Shown here one piece after another: positions 1-10,200 of a DNA stretch of 64,000 bases (positions are counted from its first letter, which is position 1; every line of letters starts with the position of its first letter). The DNA comes from Octodonta nipae. Lineage: Eukaryota > Arthropoda > Insecta > Coleoptera > Chrysomelidae. The notes beneath the pieces were generated by a model that was not told where the DNA came from, searched no databases, and worked only from the letters and a program-made list of their open reading frames with translations. The translations under genes and the position numbers were made by a program. The DNA is taken from assembly GCA_034190945.1 (NCBI GenBank), contig CM067219.1, positions 64,524,456 through 64,588,455 of the forward strand, in the 5' to 3' direction.

Positions 1-201
1 TTGCACAAGACCTGCTGAAGCAAACCATTCGCGGGCAAAACACGGACATAGCAATCATCGCCGAGCCATTCCGAAACATAGTCAACCAAAGATGGGAGTC
101 AGATGCATGGGGTAAAGCATCCATTTGGTCTTGCACTAACTATCCAATTCAGGAAGTGATGAAACAACGTAAAAGGGGTTTTGTCTGGGCCAAAATTAAT
201 A

Positions 202-260
<59 letters not shown>

Positions 261-2185
261 ATATTTATATAGTTGTTACACCCCACCAAGTTTGTCACTG
301 ACGGAATTTGAGGAGATCTTGGACCAATTGGTCAATGACGCGCTAGATAGAAAACCACTAGTAGTCGCAGGTGACGCTTGGGCTACTAATTGGAGTAGTA
401 AAAGAACAAATAGGAAAGGGCAAGCTCTCTTAGAAGCCCTGGAGGTGCTAAACTTAGACTTGTTGAATAACGGGACGTTACCAACATATGTCAGGGGAAC
501 AGCCAGCTCAACTATAGACTTAACGTTCGTCAGTAGGAAGCTCATAAAACATGACCCAGAATGGCGAGTAACTGACACCTACACTCACGGTGATCATTGT
601 GCCATTGCCTGGAATATCAAGAACCAAACACTACCAACGAGACATGAGAAAATAACAAGGGGATGGAAGGCGAATGCATTCGACACGGAGGTATTTTGCC
701 TTGCGATGAATAAAGATGCACTTAACGCCAACCCAGCTGAGGACAAGGTGACGATAGTAATGAAAAGAGTTACGGAGGCATGTGATATCACCATGCCAAG
801 AAGATCTCTTAGGAAATCCCACATACCAGTATACTGGTGGACCGAGGCAATTGCTGAACTCAGAAGCAAAAGTAACCAAGCCAGAAGATTGGCGCAACGG
901 GCTAGAGGCAAGTCGGCCCATGCAATGCTAGAGGCTGAGTATAAAGAGTCACGCAGCAGACTGGCAAAAGCCATTAAACACAGCAAGCGTGAAGCTTGGG
1001 AAGCCTTAATCCGGGAGGTGGACACTGACATTTGGGGTAGACCATACAACTCAGAAATCGAGCGAATCAACAACCTACAACAGCAAAGGAACTGCTACAA
1101 ATAGTTCATACATTGTTTCCCCAACAGGAATGCTGCGAGTATACGCTAGAAACCTCGCTACATGAAGTCATCCCATCTATCACGCAAGAAGAACTGCTCA
1201 AAGCATGCAACAAAATAAATAATAAGAAATCACCAGGAGTAGACAATATCCCAAATGTGGCATTAAAAACAGCGATTTCTTCAGCCCCTGAGATATTTTG
1301 CGACATGTATAACTCCTGCATGCAGGAAGGAATTTTTCCAACTCGCTGGAAAAGACAGCGGCTAGTTCTACTACCAAAAGCCAACAAGCCACTAAGTGAT
1401 CCCTCTTCCTATCGCCCCCTGTGTATGTTAGACACGGCTGGAAAAATATTGGAGAGGATAATCTAGCCGATAACCAATATGGGTTCAGAAAAGCTAGATC
1501 AACGATAGATGCAATTGAACGGGTTGTTAAGATTGCCAGAGAAGCAACGCAAGGTAAAAGATGGAAAGGAGGAAGCAAGAAGTATTGCCTACTTGTCGCA
1601 CTCGACATTAAAAACGCAATTCGGCAAAGTGGGATAACATCTGCGGAGCCTTAGACAAATTCCAGATTAAAAACTATCTCAAAAGAATGATTAAGAGTTA
1701 CTTAGGTGATAGATGCCTCACATACGAGACAGACAGTGGCCCCAGGGAGTATAAGATTACGGGTGTAACATAATGTATGACGAACTGTTGAAGCTAAAAC
1801 TCCCACCGGATGTTACTTACTGCGTTTGCGGATGATGTCAAACACCACGAAGAGCTGCAACATAAATTTGATGTGACTTATGATCATATAACAGCGTGGA
1901 TGGGGTCAGCTGGACTCAAACTGGTTGACCATAAAACAGAAGTACTGTTAGTTACAACCCGCAAAAACTGGAGACAATCAATCTCACAGTGGGAGAACAT
2001 TCTATCATCTCTCAACCCTGTATAAAATACTTAGGGGTGATGCTAGACACCAGGCTAAATTTCAAACAGCAAGTCGAGTACACCATGTCAAAAGCGACGA
2101 AAACAGCAGCTGCATTGGTCAGAATTATGCCAAATATAGGTGGCCCATCTCAAAAAAGTAGGTTGGCGACAACAGTCACTTCAGC

Positions 2186-2188
<3 letters not shown>
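1..2188 (+). pseudogene. R1-like non-LTR retrotransposon, decayed EN-RT fragment
   Basis: Already open at base 3, so the 5' end lies outside the window. An APE-type endonuclease is recognisable before and after a (TA)n tract (GFVWAKI, then SCYTPPSL, VVAGDAWATNW, STIDLTFVS). Reverse transcriptase follows in several frames: KKSPGVDNIP near 1230, SSYRPLCML near 1405, NQYGFRKARST near 1475, then FADD near 1826 and KYLGVMLDTRLNF near 2025. Frames change near 1105, 1465, 1650 and 2025. The conserved PQG block between the palm motifs is missing near 1768, so a deletion removed it. The element stops abruptly in another AT tract at 2188. The endonuclease wording resembles the R1 clade (family knowledge); the clade call is fairly safe and the family is unknown. 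Non-functional. Confidence 0.8.
203..256. repeat. (TA)n microsatellite inside an endonuclease ORF
   Basis: A 54-bp TA tract inside the R1-like endonuclease. The reading frame stays open through it as alternating Ile-Tyr, so it probably expanded from a short native TATATA coding stretch rather than inserting. Confidence 0.9.

Positions 2189-2226
<38 letters not shown>
2189..2226. repeat. (AT)n microsatellite at retroelement 3' break
   Basis: A 38-bp AT tract exactly where the R1-like reverse transcriptase sequence ends. Confidence 0.9.
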
Positions 2227-2231
<5 letters not shown>

Positions 2232-2455
2232 TTTCGTGTTTTCGCGGGCACTAAATTTATTAGATGGCTTCTAGTTACTCGTATATGAGTATTCGAGTAA
2301 CTAGAAGCGAAAGCAGAAGGCTACGAGAATTATGCGAACCGACCTGCAGAGGGCAGATGTGACTCTGCCGAAACGTCGTCATTTTACCATCGATCCCGGC
2401 AGGGATCAGTCATCAACTACGCGGATGAATTCCCGGAAACCATCTAATACATACG

Positions 2456-2462
<7 letters not shown>
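2227..2462. other. Unidentified segment between two AT tracts, with a 15-bp hairpin
   Basis: A 236-bp segment, more GC-rich than its surroundings and bounded by AT microsatellites. No coding sequence is recognised. It holds a hairpin at 2267-2308, a second short stem (GGCAGA/TCTGCC) followed by GAAACGTCG near 2353-2377, and an ATCCC/GGGAT pair near 2390-2405. It may be the end of a retroelement, but no family was recognised. Confidence 0.5.
2267..2308. repeat. Perfect 15-bp inverted repeat (hairpin)
   Basis: Arms 2267-2281 (GCTTCTAGTTACTCG) and 2294-2308 are perfect reverse complements around a 12-base loop. Confidence 0.9.

Positions 2463-2518
<56 letters not shown>
2463..2518. repeat. (AT)n microsatellite
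   Basis: A 56-bp uninterrupted AT tract just beyond the 3' end of Iswi. Confidence 0.95.
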
Positions 2519-2520
<2 letters not shown>

Positions 2521-2816
2521 GATTGGTGGATTTGTAGTGCAGTTAGGTAAATACAACAAAGTTAGAAAAATGTCTTATACAAATAGATTTTTAAATGTTT
2601 CATAAGCTATTTCTTTTTGAAAATAATTGTGCACTCCATATGCAAGTGAAACCGCGGGTATTGGCTAGTGATCAAGAAAATCAATGTTTTATTTGTCAAA
2701 TAATTTATTAATTTCTTGATCATACAACGTCTTACATATACCACACCTAGAAAAGACCGATGATTTAAATCACTGACATTTTAAAAAAATTAAGTCATTA
2801 ATATAAAGAACGAATC
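2519..2816 (-). promoter_or_regulatory. Iswi: Iswi 3' UTR and candidate poly(A) region
   Basis: AT-rich sequence after the Iswi stop codon. On the minus strand an AATAAA signal lies at 2688-2693, about 125 bases past the stop. It sits in the loop of an 11-bp inverted repeat (TGATCAAGAAA at 2669-2679, TTTCTTGATCA at 2712-2722), so the signal could be presented on a stem-loop. Assignment as UTR is inferred from position only. Confidence 0.5.
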
Positions 2817-3298
2817 TCATTTCTTCTTCTTCTTCTTTTCCATACTACCACCAGTAGAACCGTCATTTTTTCTTTTTTGTGCTGATTTAGATATTTGTCC
2901 TCCACTTAAAACTGCTAAGCCAGATCCAGATTTATTCACTTTCTTCTTTTTCTCACTTCTTTCTCTTTCTTCTAGTTCAGCATTTTCTCTCTCTATAAGC
3001 GTAATCAATGTATTACAACGTCTTTGTAATTCCATAGCCGTTCGAGATTTCAAAAACCAATCAAATCTGAATTGGGGAGAAGCTCGAACTGCTGCACGTA
3101 GTTCTTCATATACATTTTCGCGATCAAATCCTAACTTATGCAACATACAGACAAGAAACCTATCTTCTTCTTCCATGTAGTTTTTGCCTTTATTTGTACC
3201 ATACGAAATTCGGAGCTGGTGGAATGGCGCTCGATATCTAGCCATTTTTGCATCTAAAGCTCTTTTAATACTAGCTCTTCTTTGAATTTTCGCCTCTC
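2817..3298 (-). CDS. Iswi: Iswi exon 9 (SLIDE and C-terminus)
   Basis: Acceptor TTTTTAG at 3299; encodes EAKIQRRASIKRALDAKMAR, the SLIDE region (YRAPFHQLRISYG, EEDRFLVCMLHKLGF, ASPQFRFDWFLKSRTA, ELQRRCNTLITLIEREN) and a Lys-rich tail ending KKKKKK before TGA at 2819-2817. Frame intact; ends as fly ISWI does. Confidence 0.97.
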
Positions 3299-6200
3299 CT
3301 AAAAATTAAAATAAACATATAATATATATAGTTTATGGTTTAATACAAAATTGATCCAAAATGTTCGAAATGTTTGTTACGTTTCGAACATTTTGGATAA
3401 GGCAACTCTGACATTACATCGAATCCCATTTGCACTCACTAAAGGTACAATGTGGATACTAAATCTACATTTCAAAATAATTCCCCTATATTATACGGAA
3501 CTTTCTACAAAATACAATTTTAGGAGATTCAAACGGTTTCGAAATGCACTGTAACTAGAATAAGATTCTTTATTAGCCGATAATTTGTCTCCTAATGGCT
3601 TGACTCGGCTGATATTTGATGGAATTTTGATTATAATAATACGCACTAATTGCTTAAGAAATTTCCATAAGTCAATAAATTTTAAAACTAGTTTATATAG
3701 ATTTCAGTCTCAGTTGTAGTGCTGTTCCAACCTGACAAATAACTAATTGTGCACGGATCTTTATTTATATAGTATTTATTTTGCAACCAAACAACATATT
3801 TCTATTTTTTGACAGTTATTTACAGTGTAATAAAACCGTAACAAAGGATCAAGTACAAAGTTAGATACTCTCAAAAAACTTTTTTTCGCATTTTTTGTTT
3901 ACCTTAATAAATAAAATCGTCTTTCCCCTATATCTAAAGTAATTTATTTTATTAATGAATAAATGGTCAAAACCTCTTTTTGCTCTAAGTTAACAGCCTA
4001 ACCAGACACCTTATCAACTTTGAAAATATTTAAGCGATATGGCAAAGCAATATAAAGAGAAAATCTGGGAATTTATTATATCAGAAAGATTACGGTCACT
4101 ATGTCCAAATGAAAACATAACAGGAGATACGACCAAAGAATATAAAAGTAAGTAAAACTGTTCACAGAATATCAATCAGATCAAACAAATATAATCCCCC
4201 TGAAAACAAAATCTCAGATAATTATAAATTTTAACTCAATAAACAGGTTATAAATTATATCTACTCACCTCTTTCAATTTGGGTCATTATTCTCTCAATA
4301 TCCTGAAGTTCATGGCATCTTTCCCAGAAAACAGCTGAATATTCCATAACCTCTTCTGGAGTTTTTCCATCAACTTCTTTTGCAATATTTTCTATATCAT
4401 CTCTTCCATACTTTTCATTAGCTTTAATAAATTGATTAAAATCTCGCTTACTCCAGTTGGTAAAACCACGAGTTAGTAAGGTTTCTTTCTCTTGTTGTTC
4501 TTCATCTGTCAATGGTTCTGATTCATCAATTTTTCTTTGCTCTTCCTTTTGCTGTTTAGATGCTTCTGGGCCTAGCTCTAAATTTTTAGGAACCTTATAA
4601 CCTAAAGATTTTCGATAGTAATAAATTTCTTGGTCCAACAATTCGAATAACCGTGGGGGAAAAAACTGAAAATCTTGTACAATAGGTTGTTTTGGGGGTC
4701 GAGGAGCTTTAGGAGCTTTTGGTTCCGATACTCTAAGTGCCTCTCGAAAGTAAGCATCTACGGCATAATTAGCTTTCCTTTCACGCTTTGGTGGTTCAAT
4801 CCAGGTACTCAAACCAATCATTTTCTGTTTTTCGCGATAATCTTCACCTTCAAATTGATACAGAGATTCCGTAGGTGTATCTACAGTAAAATTTCGAAGT
4901 GAAGATTCCCCTAAGTCTTCCATTTTTTGGGCTAGTTGAAACGTCTAAAAAATGTTAAATATATTATGTTAAAATTCGTCAAATAGTTTTCTATCACTGG
5001 AAGTTAGAATTAAAAAACTGGCATAACAAAAACTTAAGTGAATCAAAAATTGTATATTAAAGTGCAACAAGGACGATAAAAAACGATCAAATCGCAAGAT
5101 ATTATAATGGCAAAGCTAGATATCTATGATTAAGACACTCTTTGACAAGAAGACAGCATGACTATGGCATAAAGAAATAGCTAAAACGGACGTACTACAT
5201 GCCTTCTGAAATTAACTGTTATATACAAAATTCATTCATGGTTAGTACTCTACATTAAGTGCAACACATATAACTGCAATTCTGCAGGGATTTATAAACA
5301 TGATCTCTAAATTCCCTTTGAAATTAAACAAGTGATAATCAAAACTAAACCACCAACAGGTTTCGAAATCCAGAATAGATTGGTGCGGACTCATACTTGC
5401 GAAAATTCTTACAACTTGGCGTTACCAACAAGGTAATTTGAGGCACACAATGAAGGTGTGCCTGCGTGTTGTTATCATTTCGTGCTAAATATATTATTAT
5501 AGTTTTACAGCCCATAAGGAGCTGCATATATAAAATGCTTGAAATATTAGCGGCTTTGAATTTTAGTTATACAGGTTGGATAAAAAAATTTTGGTAAAAA
5601 TTGTTATATAGGGTAGTCCATAAACAGTATTATATACAGGGCGTTTGGAATATGGTGGATTGGAATTATAGTTATATAGGATGGTTCAAAAATATTACAC
5701 AAAATTTTATGACTGGCCCATAAGTTGCATTTAAAGGGTGATTGAAATATAGTGTAGAGTAAGGTTATGTAATAAAGGGTTGTTCAAAGAATGTTAGAGT
5801 AATTGATATATAGGATACACGATAGAGGGATAGTTGAAATTTAAGGTGGAATAGAATTTCATGGTTATACAGGGTGGTTTCAAAAATGTTAGGTAAATAT
5901 ATTGAGTGGCCCATAAGCAGTTATATCTACAGGGTGGTGAAATATATTGGACAGTGAAATTATACTTATACAGTGGTTAAAAAATGCTAGAAAACATTGT
6001 TATATAGGGTAGCCCAACCTATCATATGTTTTGATTAATACATAATCATCTAAAAACTTATTTATTATCATTGTTGCTCATGCAATGTGAAAACCATACT
6101 AATATTAATGATCTAAGCTTACAAATTGATTTAAAAAACAGTTATTATTTCATATTTTTTTGAACCACCATACATAATTATAATTCCAGTATATCCTATA

Positions 6201-7167
6201 TTGCAACCACCCTTTAAATGAAATTGCTAATGAGCTACCCTACAGGTGTAACATTCTATTAGCATTTTTTTAACCACCCTGCATAACAATATTTGTACTC
6301 CGCCTTGTATGTCAGCTATCATTAATTTCCAACTGCTATGAGCTACTCTATATAATTATTTTTTCTTGCTTTTTTCTAACCATCCTGTATACTATAATTC
6401 CATTCGACGCTATAATTTAACCATCCAAAAGTCGCCTGCCCTGGCAATTTTTTCAGTTTGAAAACTTAAAATGTCCAGCTGTAAAAATATAATGCTAGGA
6501 AAATATGATGGAGGCATAAAATGTTACATGTTCGAATATATTGTTATAAAAGTTATACACTCCGCCCTGGCGAAAGAGCATAAAAACAAAAATTTCTAGA
6601 GTTTTAAAAATGAGGAAGAACTATCAATCTGGACGCTGTGCGAACAAAGGTAAGACTACCAGAAAATTCGGCGTACGCTATAAAAGGCGATATTAATTTC
6701 AGTAATTAGTTAGTAGAGTGTATCTATTGTTATGATTTAGATGTTATTATATTAGAATCAGCTGTTGAGAATATTTGATGTTTGCGTGCAAATAAAAGTT
6801 CTAGAAAGTGAAGTGACTGTCAGTTTTTTTAAAATTAATTAATTGAACCCACGGAGTTAATACAAATACAATTTGTATTGAAAAAATGTTTACAAGAGCA
6901 GTTTCACCCTCAAATAGGTTACCAAATTGAAAGAGTTTTTACAAGCCGAGTCTCACTCTTACGTAGGTTACCAAATCACCCTGTATTGAACGCCTTTAAA
7001 TTACAAAGCAGCTATCTTGATTGTCGCAAACTGTCAATCATTTTTTTATTCAATTAATTTCTCAGTAAAACCCAAAGATGAGACCCTCACCGATCGATTT
7101 CTATCTATTGAAATGAAAAAATTTCATCGAAATCTTTAGAGCCGTTTTCCAGCTCTCAATTATATAT

Positions 7168-7203
<36 letters not shown>

Positions 7204-10200
7204 CATATTTATATATACGAAATTTACCCAAAGCCGACCCTGTTTCATCTCAGTACGACAACAAACGCTTTGAGATAAAAAAAACGGTTCTCGAAAAGAC
7301 TCGCAGCGGAAGGAGTGATGATGATTTTTACTGGAGAATTCGACGCTGGTATTATAAAGGTATAAAGTAGGGATGTTATGGAGTTCCGTAACCGTAACCG
7401 AAACTATCGGATATCCGAAATAAAAATCTATCCGAAACCGTAACCGAATCTGATATAAAAGTTTCGAATAATTTCGGATAAAGTCAGATTTTTTACAAGA
7501 CTGTTCGAAATTCCAACCCGACAACCGATTGACAAACCGTTCTCGAAGTGAGCGCTGACGAATTACTGTTTACAATAACGGGTTGTATTCGGTTGTTCAT
7601 CAGTTATTTATGGCGTTGGAACAAACCTTATTTATGCCTGGTTTTGGTCCGGCCGAGCAGGTACAGTACTGCGTGACTTGCATTGTTGAAAGTTTTAATA
7701 TTTGTATTGCAACCGTAATCCATATGAGTGAGTGGTCCATTCTTCTGATATTCTAATTCCTTCAGAAATCTTTCCGGTGATAAAGCTGCAAAGTTGCGTT
7801 TTGTTAAGTATAACTTACCGTTGCTCAGTTTTGACTATTTTAAATTTAAAAAATTTACAAAATTGGACCTTGTAAATATTATAAAACCGTTTCTTTTCTA
7901 ACAATCACTAATTAAGAAGAAAATTATGGCTTATTTCAAAGATGGATAGTATGGACCAATTCCAATGTAATTTACTTTTTGTATCTACTATTTAATACAG
8001 AGTAACGCTCTTACAATACAGATTAATAGGATGCTTTGTTAATGTTGACTTTCATTATATCAACTATTTCTCTTCTTATAAACCCAGAATTAGTTGAGAT
8101 TTTTATTACATGGTAGGAACTAATATCCTTATTTTGTTTATTATAATTTGAAGACTGATTTTTTATTATCTGGTTGTAGCACCAAATAATCTAGAAATAA
8201 AATAAAATCCTCGGCTTGTTTTTATTTGTATTTTCCTTTGTCAATTCAAAATAAACCAATATCCGTAACTGAAACTATCCGAAACTATCGGATAATCCGA
8301 AATAATTTCATATCCGTAACCGTAACTGAAACCGATATAATATTATTCTTATATCCGTATCCGTATCCAGATCCGAAATTACATATCCATAACATCCCTA
8401 GTATAAAGTACACCACGATCGCAGTTCAGTTATACCGCGACGACTAGCGTATATGGGATTGTTATTGTATTTGAATCAGCTGTTTTAATGTAAATAAAGT
8501 TCTAGAAAAGTGAAAGTGAATATTAGTTTTATAATTTTTAAATTGAACCCACGGACTATATTGCAATTTGGTGATCAGAAGTAGAGGATTAAGTGCAGTT
8601 AAAATCGTAATTTGATTTATGGAAACTCGTAGTATGGAAAAGATAGACGAAAAAATTGCAGATATTCTAGAAAAACGTGACAAGAAGGAGAAACAACATC
8701 AAGAAGAAATTCAACAAAGGTTAGTGAAATCTTTTGATGATAAACTTAAAGTTGAGTTAGGAAATCTTGTCACTAATATCGATGAAAACGTAAAATAGAA
8801 TTAGAAAATCTTGTCACTACGATGAAAAGCGAACAACAAAATCTTGTTTCCACGATGGAAGAAAAACAACAAAATCTAGTTTCTACAATGAAAAGCGAAC
8901 AATAAAATTTAATGGATTATTCTCGAAATTTGTAGAAAAACAAGATCAAACTGAATTAAAACGACAAAATGAATTTAAATATTAGAAGAAAAAACGACAA
9001 AATGAATTTAAAATAATTGAAAAAAAAGACAAATGCAATTTGAACAACTAATGCAAATAGTAAGACAAGTTAATGAAACAGTTAATGAAAGAATGCAAAT
9101 AGTTGAGTCTGATATAAAAGAGATAAATGATGACATTAAGACCATAAAAAATACGTGGACACCCTTGAAACAAAAGTAGATGACCTCGATTCCATCCAAA
9201 GCCAGGTAAAAGTTGAAATCAGTTCAATTCAAAACACAGTTCAAGACCAAATCAGTGCCATCCAAGACAAGGTAGAAACAGAAATTAAAAAATGCAACAG
9301 GACTTACAGCGAGGAAAATACCAGAACACCGTGAGTACCAGAGGTTCCATTAGTAAACCACCCACAATTGATGGCAGTTCATCTTGGCCTATGTATAAAC
9401 GGCAATTTGAGGCTGTGGCTACAGCTAATGGATGAGATAATCAAGAAAAATCTACTTCTCTGGTAATTTCGTTAAGAGGTCCGGCCCTAGAACTCCTCCA
9501 AAGCATTCCAGTCGATGAACAAGGCAATTTCGACAAGATCATCGCCATCCTAGACAAACGCTACGACAATCAATCCTTGAGCCAGGTATACCAAGTCCAA
9601 CTGAGTGGAAAAACGCAAAAATCCGGTGAAAGTCTTCAAGAATTCGAAGCTGAAATTAGACGGTTAGTTCACTTGTCCTACCCAGACCTGCCAGAGGAAA
9701 CGAAAGACCAGTTGGCCACACAGAGTTTCATAAACGGCATCAGAGATGTGGAAGTTCAAAGAAATTTACGATTGAGTGGCGTCAAGAAAAGTAATGAAGC
9801 TCTACTTCGGGCTTTGGAAGTAGAGGCCGTCATGAACATGTCCAAGCCGAGGGTCCGAGCAGTTTCCTTCAACCAGGAGGAGTCAGAGTCACCATTTCAA
9901 GCGCTGCTGGCTGGTCTGAACAAAATATTAGACCGGTCACAAAGAACTGGCACCAGGGGGGCATGTTACCGCTGCGGACGGACAGGACACTTCCAACGTG
10001 ATTGTCGAGTGAGGCCACCTGAACGATCACCGACCAGGGGTAACCAACGAAACAGCCACAAGCCCAGGGACCGTCAGTCAGTCGGCATAGGGGGGCGAAT
10101 GCTGACTGTCCCTCCACCAGCCCCCAAAACGTTATCCATCCAGAGATTTTGCCGAGATAGCGGCAGCCTAGTCATCAGAGGCACCATCAATGGGCGAGCA

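Noticed and set aside
2325..2400. Hammerhead-ribozyme-like arrangement (CTGCAGAGGGCAGA stem, then GAAAC)
   Set aside because: The core would need CTGATGA; here it reads CTGCAGA, and no convincing third stem or cleavage triplet could be placed. Kept only as an unexplained structured segment.
7156..7216. Ile-Tyr repeat proteins from TA tracts (also 59655-59700)
   Set aside because: They arise only from translating (TA)n microsatellites.
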